Notes under the pieces: model-generated
Database searches by the model: none
Told to the model about the DNA's origin: nothing
Seen by the model: the letters and a program-made list of their open reading frames with translations, nothing else
DNA from: Telopea speciosissima
Lineage: Eukaryota; Streptophyta; Magnoliopsida; Proteales; Proteaceae
Assembly: GCF_018873765.1 (NCBI RefSeq)
Contig: NC_057925.1
Span: 3,426,927 to 3,490,926 of the forward strand
Reading direction: 5' to 3'
DNA length: 64,000 nucleotides
Position numbers and translations under genes: made by a program
Shown: piece by piece, positions 52,261 to 63,981 of the stretch
Numbering within the stretch: the stretch's first letter is position 1
How the letters are laid out: every line of letters starts with the position of its first letter

Positions 52261-53081
52261 TTTTTTTTTTTCTTTTTCCCCTTCTTCTTCTTCTTCCATC
52301 ACCAGACCATTATTTGAGAGATTTTTTTTTTTTTGTAGAATTATTTGAGAGATAAACCTATAAATAAAGGGTTGGAGGAGAGAGAAATTATGTGGGGCCC
52401 CCATTATGTGTCTTGGTGTGTGAATTCATTTTTACACGGGTGTCTTGCAAGTTGCAAATCTGTTACCCATCAAATTATTATAATAAAATTTTCTTATGTC
52501 TAATCCCCTATTAATAAATGGTTAACATTCAGAGCAATAAAATGGACCTTAAATTTCCTTCATCCTTCCTTCACAAAAAATTTCCTATAGGAAAACAAAA
52601 AATTTGTTGTACTGTCCTATAGAGATTCATTTATATTCTTCTCTCCCACTGAAAAAAAAAAATTTATATTCTTCTCACATAATAAATAGTGGGATCCACA
52701 CTGACATATCCTTCTCTCCTATTCTGACTATGTGGACCTCATATAGATGATACCATTTTCCAATTCTCCATTGGTGGGGTGTGTAGATTCCTTCTTAAAC
52801 TGTCCTTGTAGGAAACTCTCCCTCCAATTTATCCCTTATTTTAGCGGTGCAAATTGGAAAGAATAAAGAAACATGACAGAAACAAGTAAAAACGAAGAAA
52901 CAGACTTGATGAAAGGATCTTGAAGCATTAGATATGAGAGGAATTTTCCAATTCGATTTGAATTATCTTCTTCACATTGTCAACGAAGGGGTCGAGAATG
53001 TCTTTTTCTTTGGCTTCCAAACCTTCTCAGTAATACCCACCAAATATCTTTTATCTCCACTTTAATATCAATTCTTATTGA

Positions 53082-55487
53082 TTAATCTTCCCTTTCTTGT
53101 TGGTCGGAGGGTTCTTTTTTGGTTTCAGCAGTGATCTTTGCTTCCTCACTTTCCTTCTTCTTGGACTCCAAGAATTCTAGGAGGCCTTTAAGTGTAACAT
53201 CAGGATTCCCCTTCTTCATGAGCTCCTCAGCGACCATTGCAGGAGTGACCTCAACTTTCTCTATTAGCTCTTCAATCTCCCTGAAGAGTGGATGATCGTT
53301 GATCTGGAGATAATTAGAGGCAAGGATCGTGAAACCACTAGGTGTGCAGAAAGACATGTGAACGTGCATGTCCATGCGACCGGGGCGAAGCAATGCATGG
53401 TCTAATCGTTCCTTGTGGTTGGTTGTGAATACGATGATCCGCTCATCCCCGCAACTTGACCATAGGCCATCTGTAAAATTTAGAAGCCCTGATAGGGTTA
53501 CCTGTGGTCATGGGAGAGACCAGACAAACCATATAAATTGATCAGTCTCAAAATATGTATGTTCAAACCATAGTTGGAAAATCAAATTTTCTGTCTCGAC
53601 TTGCTTTTCTAAAAAAAAAAAGCTCGTGACTCTATATGGTTAAACCTAATCAAGATGAGTCATTTTTTTATTAAATATATATATAAAATTAATAATAACA
53701 AAAAAAGGAATCATGTATAATTGAATTTTGAGCTTATAACATTGCAACATGTTTAATAATATAAGTGAACCAGTTTGATAGTATTTTAAAAAATGACTAG
53801 ACTTGACGAATTTATAGTGACTCGGGTAAAAACACCTAGTCTTATTTGATTCGAATGATTCATGATCAAGTTCCGTTATTTTTTTATCCAAATTCAATCT
53901 ACATGATTCTTGACCAAATTTTTTCAAAATTTTGACTTGATTCAGTCTCTTGCCCGAGTCAAAACTTGATTTTCCTACTTTGACAACGAACTGAATTTAT
54001 GAAAGGTTGATTTGCGTAGTAGGGGTGGTCTGAATTTGGATCGTCTACGGCCTGCCTGCCCGTAGCAGCCATAACAGCCTCCTAATGAGGCGTGGTGCAA
54101 TGACCGCCTTACCCCTGCCCGAGCGCCTTGCCCGAGCAGGGGTAAGGTGGTCATTGCGCTGCACCTCATTAGGAGGCTGCTAGGGGCTGCAGGCCGTAGA
54201 TGATCCTGATCCGGGGGGTCTTTATCTCCTCCAGTTCCCTTCCTAACCCAGTACCCAAGTTCCTCTAACAAGGGGGGGCTGGAATGACCACCCTACCCCT
54301 GCCCGAACACTCTGCCCAGGTGGGGTCCATCAACCCCTATTAGAGGAACTGGGGAACTGGGCCGAGCAGAAAACTGAAGGAGATAATTTTCCTGGAGAGG
54401 GGGGGGGGGGTTGGGGTTCTTTAGTTAAGTCTTTGTATGGTAAAAGAGGAGAGAGAGAGAGAGACACCTGATTGGGCGGATCAAAATTTAAAGGTTGTGC
54501 AGCTCTAGCCTCAGCTAGCCGATCTTGAAAGTCCAATGTGCAATCAATATCTTCCACAATTAGTATGGATCGATTTGCAGTTGCTATCAACAATCTCCTC
54601 AAATCTGAGTTGCTATTAAGGCCAGTGAGCTCCAAGTCATAGATATCAAAGTTGAGGTAATTGGCCATGGCAGCAATCAAGCTTGACTTACCGGTGCCAG
54701 GAGGACCATACAAAAGGTACCCACGTTTCCAAGCCTTTCCAACTCTCCTGTAGAAATCTTTTCTCTGAACAAACATCTCCAGATCTTCCATTAACATCTG
54801 CTTGAGCTCCAAATCCATCGCCAATGTATCAAAAGTTGCAGGGTGATCCAAGTTTATGGAACTCCATGCATCTCCCAAGTTGCGCCCATATACACCGCCC
54901 ATGTTCACAGTGAAAAGCTTCACTGTCTTATTCTCTTCTTTCATGGATTTGGATTGCTCTAATATGTAATTCAAGTAAGATTGCAACACCTTCTCTTTGT
55001 ATTTCTTATGAAAACAGAGCTCGAATGACCGGATTTCGGATCGGAAGGTGGAATTGAGGTCCCGTGGGTTGTGGTGGTAACCCTTGGATTCGATTTGGGT
55101 ACAAACCAATCTCCATTTGAATCGAATACCATCGAAGGTATCAATTATCTCTTGGTTTCTTCCCATGGAAACCTTGAGGTTCTTCTCCTTGTCGGATTTG
55201 CTAATTCTCAATGTCTGGGTGTTGGGGGAGATCTTGTTGCTCAAGTAGATCTCTACAGCTTCGTAGACTTGATTGATTGTGAGCTCATCAAATTCCTCGA
55301 TGATAATAGTGAGTTGGGAAGAGAAATGGTTGAGGAGTCTCCGAAAGCCAGAGAAGAAAAAATCTTGGACCTCATGAGGTAAGAAGTCCTGAACTACAGT
55401 CCGGACGAGCATGGCCGAAGCTGCCACAGAGGCTGCCGTGGATAATATTTTTTTGGCGGAGGGCATGTTATTAGTGGAAGAAGACAT
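53082..55487 (-). CDS. AAA3: BCS1-like AAA-ATPase (At3g50940 type)
   Basis: The exons are 55,487-54,468 (340 codons) and 53,501-53,082 (139 codons plus stop), giving 479 residues with the same phase-0 junction as AAA2. It has the N-terminal hydrophobic anchor (LSTAASVAASAMLV), AAA_assoc region, Walker A GPPGTGKS, Walker B ILIVEDIDC, sensor-1 FTTNH and LRPGRMD. Compared with AAA2 the loop after Walker A differs (ELTGLNSNSD instead of ELGDLRNNSN), and exon 2 has LLNFTDGLWSS where the family usually has Ile. A minus-strand TATAAAGG at 55,586-55,594, about 100 nt upstream of the ATG, is a likely TATA box. The intron (966 bp) has one MITE shared with AAA2 and one of its own. Confidence 0.88.
54027..54215. 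mobile_element. MITE unique to the AAA3 intron
   Basis: Inverted ends around GGATCGTCTACGGCCTGC and, inverted, GGATCATCTACGGCCTGC, with inner pairs CCTCCTAATGAGG and GGGGTAAGG. AAA2 lacks it at the equivalent intron position (near 30,700), so it inserted after the duplication. Confidence 0.75.
54218..54394. mobile_element. MITE in AAA3 intron, shared with AAA2
   Basis: Counterpart of 30,731-30,903; begins GTCTTTATCTCCTCC and ends GGAGATAATTTTCC. A G-run follows. Confidence 0.65.
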
Positions 55488-55585
55488 AATCAGTCAAAGA
55501 AATGTTTCTCAGCTGTGTTGTTGGAGGAGTGAATAAGAAGAAGAAGAAGAAGAAGGGTTGAAAGTCTCTTGTGCTGCAGCTTCTA

Positions 55586-55594
55586 CCTTTATAG
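55586..55594 (-). promoter_or_regulatory. Candidate TATA box of AAA3
   Basis: TATAAAGG on the minus strand, about 100 nt from the start codon. AAA2 lacks this exact sequence but has TATATATA at 32,099-32,107. Confidence 0.45.
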
Positions 55595-55619
55595 AGAAAA
55601 AAAATATTAATTTTCTTTC

Positions 55620-56400
55620 TTTGAGGTGCTAGTCTTTTGGGTAAAATATTGACTTTGAAATTTCTCATAGAAACTCCAACAGATGAAGTTTCTATGAAAA
55701 TGCTTCTATATCTTTTGGGTAAATTATTGACTTTGAAATTTATCCGGAGAAGCTCCAACGGATGAAGTTTCTATGAAAATGCTTCTATAATCATTTTCAA
55801 AAATCCTTCAACACAAGCGGTATAAAAAATGTACAAAGTTTCCCCTCACCTATAGAGAAAGGTTCACCCATCAGCCTAGAGTTCACAAACCCCTCTTGGG
55901 CTTGTTGTATGTTTCAAAATACCTTCTTGATACTCATTCCCACCCTTTCCCATCCCATGATGAATGAGAATGGGATTCCATTAACCGTGGGTGAAGAGAA
56001 ACTCAATCCAAACTTTAAAAAAAATATTCCATCATCATCACCATAATAATAATAAATTATTATTAATTATTATTAATTATTATTGTTATTGCCTAGCAAG
56101 AAGGGTATATAAGAGTTTTCTTATTATTGAAGAAAACTCGGTCTTCATTTTTTTTAAACCAAATGTCACGTTTTAGAAGAGAACATGACACAATTGTCTC
56201 CTCTTTCTCTCTTTCTCTCTTTCTCTTTACCTTTAATGAAAGGAGATAGTTGACTCAATTGTGTCACCATCAATAAACAATGGAGTGCTGCTACCTTGGA
56301 AGCCAAGGATATCAAGTATTGGTATATGCTGGAAATCCTCCTCTTCTCAACCCATCAATAAACAATGGAGAGGAATGACTTCTGAGTCCTCCCTCCTTCC
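55620..56400. other. AAA3 upstream DNA with foldback remnants
   Basis: Two short copies of the foldback arm (GAAGTTTCTATGAAAATGC with TCTTTTGGGTAAA) lie at 55,620-55,790. 56,040-56,090 is a TAATTATTA-rich tract. 56,240-56,400 matches the AAA1 and AAA2 flanks. No gene. Confidence 0.55.
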
Positions 56401-56408
56401 TTGGAGAG

Positions 56409-56582
56409 CAAGTGTTCTTTTTATTTTTTTTAACCCTTTTTTATTTTTAAGATAATATTTATTGGCAAATCAGCTGAGGCCCAAATATAACTGAAAATTA
56501 TACCCTAACCTGCTTACATATTTGGACCTCAGCTGATTTGCCAATAAATATTATCTTAAAAATAAAAAAAGAACACTTGGTC
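56409..56582. repeat. Locus-specific long hairpin
   Basis: About 33 bp at 56,447-56,482 (AAGATAATATTTATTGGCAA onward) are repeated inverted at 56,521-56,560, and pairing extends over AAAAATAAAAAAAG and AACACTTG to arms of about 70 bp. The paralogous sites near 15,890 and 34,060 have only the left arm, so the right arm is a later local inverted duplication. Confidence 0.8.
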
Positions 56583-57556
56583 AAGTATCAAGTATTGATA
56601 TGTTGGAAAGGTGCTATCAAGTATCAAGTATTGTCATGTGTTTACCATCACATGTTTATGCGTCAATCCTGATTTTGGGAAACTGGTAAAAAAATATATT
56701 TAAAAGTTCAAAATATAACTGAAAATTCTTTTATATGATGATTTTGTATATAAAGTTTGACATATGGTTAATCCAGACCTTATATTATCTAACCAACAAT
56801 TAAAATATACACAAAATCTTTTATTTTATTTTTTATTTTTTATTGTTTTGGTAACTCACAAAACCTTTCTAAGTAGCAAAACTAAAGTAAACTTTACCAA
56901 ACCCTTATAGATTTTTATATTTTTGGATAAATCCCTTTCATATAGATCTAAAACACAACCTTTTATATTCTATCTTTTTAATTTGGTAGTAAAAATTAAA
57001 GAAAAAAGTCTGGACACACCGTTGGTATACCACAAGGTACCGCCTGCTATGTCTATCTCTCACTTCCCCCCCCCCCCCCTCCTTTGAAATGACTCTCATG
57101 TCCCTCCTGTATGATGCTACGTCTCGCATCCCCATTGGTGTTGACCGTTAGTCTCAAGATAGACTTGAATCGTCCATTTGATGGTTTTCCCTCATTTTTA
57201 TTTATTGGTAAACGTGGTTTTCCCTTTTTAAACCATATGATGCTACTCAAGATTGAGAGAGTGCACAGTAATGTCTAAAGTATTAATACACATGCATAGA
57301 CATATATGGGATGTATACTTAGTAGGATAATTGAAGAAATATTCATAAATGAACTTTTCTCTAAACCATTTGGAGGATCAAGCTAGTCAACATTTCCACC
57401 ATTCCTTAGTAGGATAATTGAAATCCATTTCTATCAGAATAGTCAAAGGACAATGTAAGAGGATAAATTCAATAGTTTCATACATCTCCTGAAATATTGA
57501 ACAAACTCAATGGTTTTATGCCAAGGAAGATAATTAGCAAGACGGTTTGAGAAAAG

Positions 57557-57716
57557 TTCTTTGGGGGAGTACATTACCGCCCATGCCAAGACACAGGGGG
57601 CAAAATGCGCACCTCCACCCCCCTGGAAGGCGGAAATCCCGTCCCCCATGCTACCAACACGCATGCCCTCATTGGCCCCCATACGTATAGGGGCCACGCT
57701 CCCCCACAGAGAACTT
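57557..57716. mobile_element. Foldback MITE
   Basis: Left GTTCTTTGGGGGAG and right, inverted, GTTCTCTGTGGGGGAG. GC-rich interior with no ORF of note. Target duplication not resolved. Confidence 0.45.
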
Positions 57717-57874
57717 CGACCTTTTTTTTTAAGAAAGGGGGGGGGGGAACTGGGGAATGTTTCCTAAGATGATTGGTAGAGGGATCCAATCATAATTCCA
57801 TCCAGAATTATAGTTACCATCCCCTACAAAGCTACAATCACCTATCTCAAATGATTTAGGGAAAAAGAATTTTG

Positions 57875-58005
57875 TCTAGGCGAGGGTGGCCTGCAGCAGA
57901 ACTCCCATGAATCTTATCTTTGTCATTGTCATATGAAAAGACATCTTTAACCCCTTGTTTTGAGGAGGAGAGAGATAGACATATGGGAGTGCTGGCGTAG
58001 ACCAC
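57875..58005. mobile_element. MITE family, copy 1 (GGAGTGC..ATAGAC type)
   Basis: Shares CTTGTTTTGAGGAGGAGAGA and the surrounding layout (ACTCCCATGA..., ATATGAAAA) with 60,869-61,008. Its ends are imperfect inverted repeats around CTCCCATGA/CATGGGAG-like motifs. Confidence 0.45.
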
Positions 58006-58019
58006 ACTTTTGGATAAAA

Positions 58020-59300
58020 AATTACTTATCTATGATTTATTATAAATTTAGGAAAAAAAATTCCCCACGATGCCAGTGTAATATTAGTCCTCTCACCTGG
58101 GATCAAACCCATTTAAGTTCTGATGGATCCAGTCCAGATTGACTCAGCTTAGCTCAATTGAATCCAACAAAGAACGTCAAAGCTCATGAAACAGTCCAGT
58201 TTCTTGCAGCACTGTTTTTTGGCTGGTTCAGAGTTGGACCCAAATCTGTTCACACGGTCCATAACTCCAACGACTCAAAGCCTACAAGCAATCACGAAAT
58301 AGGACTTTCTAGCACTAGAAAAGGGAGGGCTATTAGCTCAGCTAACCTAGTACAGTTCCAGGCTAATAGTATTGCCGGACCCAAAAATACACCTTTATGT
58401 ATAGGAAGGGGTGAAACTCTTGAATAGCCCGGACTTACATAGGCCGGAAAAAATTAGGGCTGCATTGGGCCCTAGCCTAATTATGGGCTGGTATGGGCAT
58501 TCCAACTTGAAGGCCCAGCTCAGTTGTGGTCAAACTATATTTAGCTTTGGCTCTTTGACCAAAGGAAAAACCTTATATTAATTATATATACTGCCAGTGT
58601 ATATGGCCCTATCATACTCTCTCTCCTTACTAACATGTGAACCCTCTATTTAAAATCCCCCTTCCATACTCTCAATGGCCTGGCATGGGAGATTCCACCC
58701 CACACAGGCAGTTTGTAGATCCCCTCCTCATAATAAAAATAAGGGAAAAGGTTCTCTGAACTTCCGGTTTACTAATACCCCTCACGTGAAAATCTTTTTT
58801 AATTTTTCTCTTTCGTAAAAATAATATGAATAAAATATTTCATGTGAGAGGGCATTGGAAACCCTGGTGGCTCAGAGAACCCTTGCCCTAAAAATATAAT
58901 ATGCTTCCAAGTAGTGTTGCAAGGCAGGTCAGCCTCTGAGCCCATTTCAAGGCCAGAGATGTTATCTGGGCTGTGCCGAGCATCGTCTACCTCAGTCCAT
59001 GAAACAACCTTAATTCCTGCAACATTACAGTTTTGGTTGGTTCATGAAACCCAACCCTAACCTATTACTTTGGCTAAGCAGTAGGGGTAGAGTAAGGCGG
59101 ATCAATGGATTAAACCAGTCCAGTTGCCATCCACTAAATCTTAGACCAAGCCCAAGTCAAGAAGGATAAACTTAAATATCAGTTGGGCCGACATTGCCCA
59201 TAAAATACCAGGGCTAATGCTACTGAAGCCCATATAAGTTGGCCATACAAAGTCTAAAGTGTAAACCGGTGATCAGTTTAGAAGGGCAAAGTTATCAACC
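58020..59300. other. Intergenic DNA, no gene seen
   Basis: Mixed-composition sequence with short frames only. Contains GGCCCAGCTCAG-type motifs typical of degraded repeats. Nothing could be assigned. Confidence 0.5.
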
Positions 59301-59319
59301 TAATGCCGGTGCCGACCAA

Positions 59320-59504
59320 GGTCTGTAATCTCGGTACTGGATCGGATCGGGATCGCCCAAACTCGGGCAAATGTGACACTTTTGCCCTTATTTTTTATGT
59401 AAAAAAATCAATTTTGTACCTTTTTACCCTTGTCCGTATAGGTGGATCGGTCTCAGCCAATACCGATCCGATCCACCAAAATCAGCCGAACCGAGATTAT
59501 GAAC
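59320..59504. mobile_element. Foldback MITE
   Basis: Left GGTCTGTAATCTCGGT and right, inverted, GGTTCATAATCTCGGT, with inner GGATCGGATCGG/CCGATCCGATCC pairing. Related in motif content to 856-1086. Confidence 0.7.
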
Positions 59505-59599
59505 CTTACTGCCGACAGAGCATTGAAAAGCACTGCAATCTTAACACTGGATCAAAGTGTCCTCTCACATCTAAGAGACCTAATTAGAATAAGACCCCT

Positions 59600-60360
59600 T
59601 TGAATCTTGAACAGAAAGGGTCCCAAATTGCAGTTAGGTAGAAGCCATAGAATAAAAACCCCCTTGAATTTTGAATAGAAAGGGACCCTAAATTCGTGTT
59701 TGACTTTCATTAGAGATTTTGTCTTTTCAAGTTCCCATTGATTGGCCTAACCCAACTCCTCCTCCTCCTTCATGAGTTATTTCATCTTTCAAAGTTCCTA
59801 TTAATTGGACTAATCCAAACTCCTTGTTCCTTTTCCTATGTTTCTGGGGATACCAATACTGTGACAGATTTTCTAGCCCAGAAGGCCCTGCTGTCAACGC
59901 CGTATACGATACTCTGACCAAACTTCATTCCGTGACTGGTTGAGGCGCTTGAATCAACTACCACGCGTAATTCACATGCTAATCAATAAAATTTTATGGG
60001 AATTCAGGTCTTTGGCCCAGGCTTGATAGTTGATAGATGAATGATAAGAGAAACAAGCTAGGCCTCTCTAAGTCTCTATCCATCATCTTTTTTGGTAAAG
60101 AGTCTCTATCCATCATCACGTCTCAAGTTCATGATACATACCTAGCTACGCTCTCTTTTTTAAGTTACTACATCACCATTTATTTATTTTCAAACAAGGG
60201 GAAAGCCACCTTCACTCACTTGCCTCTTCAGAAGGAAACTTAGGTCACTACACATCTAATCCCTAAGGCTCTATGATAAACATGTACACCTATTTCCTTA
60301 ATAGGGCGGCAAGTAGGGAACTTTCCTTTATAATTTGATTGTTTGTAAGAAGGGAATCAA
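59600..60360. other. Intergenic DNA, no gene seen
   Basis: Includes a short imperfect tandem repeat (AGAAAGGGTCCC and AGAAAGGGACCC at about 59,610-59,695). Otherwise no feature was found. Confidence 0.5.
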
Positions 60361-60373
60361 AAAAAAAAAAAAA

Positions 60374-60496
60374 AACATGATGCCAGTGTAGGAATTCCTT
60401 TCCACACCCTCTCACATTTTGACTATTATAACAAAAAAAAATACCATGATGCCAGTGTAGGAATTTTTTTCCACGCCCTCTCACATTTTGACTAGT

Positions 60497-60555
<59 letters not shown>

Positions 60556-60615
60556 GGTTACCTATATACCAAACTATCACCTATTGGTGTGACATCCCAC
60601 ACTGGCATCATGGGA
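60374..60615. repeat. Tandem duplication plus inverted copy and (CT)n
   Basis: ATGATGCCAGTGTAGGAATT followed by CACACCCTCTCACATTTTGA is duplicated in tandem (60,376-60,425 and 60,452-60,495). A (CT)n tract at 60,501-60,551 follows, then an inverted ACACTGGCATCAT at 60,600-60,612. Probably a rearranged foldback element. Confidence 0.65.
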
Positions 60616-60868
60616 TACAAGCATATATACCTTAGTCTAATTCACAATATATATATATAAATTAAAACAAAGGATTTTCTCATCGGCACCTCTTAAGGTA
60701 TCAAATAATTTGTAACCTCTTTTCTGCCTTTTTAATATAACACACTTCTTTTAGTGAAGATAAATATAATTTCACATGTATTCTCAAAAATGTGTAAGAC
60801 AAACACAAATCTTGAAAATGACAAGATAATAAATACATTTTCAGACAATCCCTATAAAAAATGGGACA

Positions 60869-61008
60869 AGGAACTTTGTTCGGGAGTGTGGCCTGTGCAA
60901 GCACTCCCATGAGTCTATCTCTCTCTTCCCCATATGAAAAAACACCTCCACCCCCTTGTTTTGAGGAGGAGAGATATAGATACATGAGAATGCCCGACAA
61001 AAAACTGC
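60869..61008. mobile_element. MITE family, copy 2
   Basis: Counterpart of 57,875-58,005 with ends near TTGTTCGGGAGTG and, inverted, TTTTTTGTCGGGCATTC. Contains CTTGTTTTGAGGAGGAGAGA. Confidence 0.45.
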
Positions 61009-61700
61009 TTCCCAAAAAAAATACTCATGAATAAGACTTGAGGTGAATCTATTGTATCTTGATATATATCACTATGTCCTAACTGTGGAGTCCACTGCAC
61101 TAAGTCTGAATCTTTGTTTAGTTTTGTCCAAACAATTATATGGGGAAGGTATGCCGAGCAAGTACCATAGAAGAGCAAACTAATAAGATGTGGCAGAATG
61201 GTTTTATATATAGAGGTTAGCGAGTCATTTTGGTGCCATCATTTTCCCAATTACAAAATGGGATTTTCTTACTTACAGTTAAAAGATTTTTGAAAATAAG
61301 GCAAGAACAATCAAAAGAAGTGTCAAATTCGAAATAGGAATATAGAGATGTCATTTATTAAGTCCCTTATATAATGTATCCAAAGATTATACACTCTTTG
61401 ACATAAATAACACTCCCAAGTCTCCATTGAGCCTAAACATTAGAACCCTCCCCCCCTCAAAAAAAAAAAAAAAAAACCCCTAAAAGAAGAATTAGATTAG
61501 ATTAAGCCAAAATAAGCATGTATGACAATTGACAACCAGGGACTAATATATTTCTGCATCTCTAGTGATGCTCAAAATATTAAATGAATTTGAATAAAGA
61601 TCACCCTACATCCCCTTTCTATTCCCAAGTGACTCTTCACCCAACCTGTCAAATAACTAACTAAACCATTCCATCCTTCAATAGCCACATGCTACCAATG
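61009..61700. other. Intergenic DNA, no gene seen
   Basis: AT-rich with an A run near 61,460-61,477. No repeats or genes were recognised. Confidence 0.5.
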
Positions 61701-61713
61701 TAATCACCAACCA

Positions 61714-61902
61714 AGACTCAACTCCTCTCAGGTTCCCTGCCCGGTCAGGTTCGTAGGTTCCTCTCATAGGGGATCGAAAATGACGACCTCACCCCCTGCC
61801 CAAACACACTACCCGGGTGGGGTGAGGTCATCATTTCCGCCCTCCCTATGAGAGGAACCTACGAACCTGACCGAGCAAGGAACCTGAGAGGAGAAAAATT
61901 CC
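61714..61902. mobile_element. Foldback MITE, GGAATTTTTCTCC-ended
   Basis: Inverted arms CTCCTCTCAGGTTCC...GGTTCGTAGGTTCCTCTCAT and their inverse on the right. Inner CCCGGGTGGGGTGAGG resembles the intronic MITEs of AAA2 and AAA3. CACCAACC and CACCAACT flank it as a near-perfect duplication. Confidence 0.75.
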
Positions 61903-61908
61903 ACCAAC

Positions 61909-62509
61909 TAAGGGTGTCAAAACCTAGCCCAAACCGTTAAGATCGACTGAAACCGATCAGAAAAAAACCCGAGATCGAACCGAATCGATCCTTATTGAAT
62001 TGGTTTTGGACTAGTATATGATGGAACCGGCTGAAAATCGGATCGCACCGGATCGACCGATAACAAATCAAAAATCAAACCGAATGAAACCGACAAAAAA
62101 AAAAATAATGAATATAAGGTTATGAATAATTAAATTGATTCAATATTAGTGAACAAATTTATGGTTGTAAGGAAAATTGTTACAAATCAATGAGTATGAG
62201 GTTATGAAAATAGGGAAATTGATTTGTAACAATGCTTCTTCCATTGATCTCCTTTTAAAGTGTGGGGCTAACGAAATATTTTATGTAGTTAAAATGAGAA
62301 AGAGAAAAAAATAGGCACAAACCGAACCTAACTTGTTTTAAAAAATCCACCGAATCCAATTCGCTATCAACCCGTTATTATAAATCGAAACCGACACGAA
62401 ACCAAACCATACCAAAACCAAAAAATCTTTATTGGTTCGGTTTCGATTTCCCTAAAAACCACATCGAAACCAAAAAACCTGAACCGAACCAACCGATTGA
62501 CACCCCTAG
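61909..62509. mobile_element. hAT-type MITE, 601 bp
   Basis: Ends TAAGGGTGTCAA and, inverted, CTAGGGGTGTCAA, typical of hAT nonautonomous elements. Flanked by CCACCAAC (61,901-61,908) and ACACCAAC (62,510-62,517), an 8-bp duplication with one mismatch. The interior is rich in AACCGAA/TTCGGTT motifs and has no ORF. Confidence 0.75.
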
Positions 62510-62519
62510 ACACCAACCA

Positions 62520-62683
62520 TGCATCAAGTAAAAGAGGAAACTAACAGTTCCTCCCTATATGAAATTTGAATATGTAGGCTCATATGCACCATTATTTTCC
62601 TTTATTTCAAATGAAGAAACTCTAAAATGAGAATGAGATTTACAATCTTTAAGCCTTTTTAAGGCTAAAGGAACCCTGTATAA

Positions 62684-62725
<42 letters not shown>

Positions 62726-63029
62726 CTATGAAAACCTTAGAAAACAAAAACCAACATCCCCCTCCCTTCCCCATTCTTCCTATTAATATAAACAATTTGA
62801 AATATTACAGCTCATAAACCCATTTCTCTTCCTCCTCACTTCTTTCTACTTCTCTTCAAACTAAAAAATAATCATAAAACATAAAGAACACTCTTTCTTG
62901 GATCTTCTTCCAGTTATTGACGTATTTCTATCTTTCCAAAAAGAAGGAATAAAAAACACTATATAATACAGTTTACCCATTAATTTAATGCTTAACATGG
63001 CCTCTAATTAATCTGTATACCCTTGACCA
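62520..63029. other. Downstream flank of the TBL gene
   Basis: A (GA)n tract at 62,689-62,721 and pyrimidine-rich DNA. This probably includes the TBL 3' UTR on the minus strand. No other gene seen. Confidence 0.5.
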
Positions 63030-63981
63030 CTATGGTCTCTTCTTCTGTTGTTGTTGTTGCTGTTGTTGCTGTTGTTCCTGATTGTATTTGATCAAGAGCT
63101 GAGCATAAAGGAGCTCATTCCATGAATCAGGTACTCCAGGGAGGCACCAATGACTGCAATCTTGGAACATCAGTGGAGATCTCCGTTCCTCATCCGTCAA
63201 GCTCTGTTTCCTGTATATTGAAGGGTGGGCATCTTTCCTGTAATCGGTCATTCTTGTAATATTCAGGAAGGAGATGGGTGTCTTCATCCACCTGATCACC
63301 GACTCTAGCACTGCCATCTTCTGTGGATACCCCGACAGATACGTCTCGTTCCTGATGGGTTCAGTCTCATGGTCGCATTGTCCACCTGAATTCCACTGCC
63401 CACCACTACAGCAAGAGCAAAAATAAATAAATAAACTTTTTAATTTATTTATCTTCATTCTAGATTAAATGGCGATGACAGATCGATGTTGTGCATCGTT
63501 TAGAGTTTAATATTTTAGTACCTGAAATGAGAAGCAGAATAGCCCCTGAACAAAACCAGGGTCTTCTTAGAATTTACATTGGCATCAACCCATCTCGCCC
63601 AAGTTGTCACAGCTCTTCGAAATGCCTCAACAACGTTCAACTCATCGTAGATATGGCTACCTTCTTGGTAATAGCCCTTTCTGCAAGTAATGGGTTTTAT
63701 TTTTCTTCTTTAGTTTCTTTAAGAAACAGAGGTTTCAATGGAGACTTTCAGAAAACCAAGAGAAGGACGAGAGAAATCTGACAATACCCTTTTGAAGTCT
63801 TCTCATGAGTCCACCAGTGTCCCGTGTTGAAGACGATGATGTCTGCATTCTTGTATTTATCAGAAGATCTCTCAACTATGTCGAGCCGCAGAGTTTCCTT
63901 CTTTGATCCATTCGTGTCTGGCATTTCCCACTCTTGAACCAGGAAAGGCGATCGAAAGAACTCCACTGAGGAGTTATAATC
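63030..63981 (-). CDS. Trichome birefringence-like (TBL) protein, C-terminal part
   Basis: Three exons: 63,981-63,788, 63,680-63,522 and 63,405-63,030, joined in one frame (242 codons plus stop). More exons must lie beyond the window. TBL proteins are Golgi membrane O-acetyltransferases that acetylate wall polysaccharides such as xylan or pectin. Seen here are [67 protein letters not shown] and [20 protein letters not shown]. The C-terminal [19 protein letters not shown] carries the DxxH catalytic pair. The GDS motif exon is upstream of this window. An unusual Gln-rich tail (NQE, ten Q, KKRP) follows the domain. It looks functional; the closest subgroup cannot be fixed from this part. Confidence 0.9.

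Noticed and set aside
58158-58427. 89-codon plus-strand ORF
   Set aside because: No family resemblance, no splice or promoter support; length is expected by chance.
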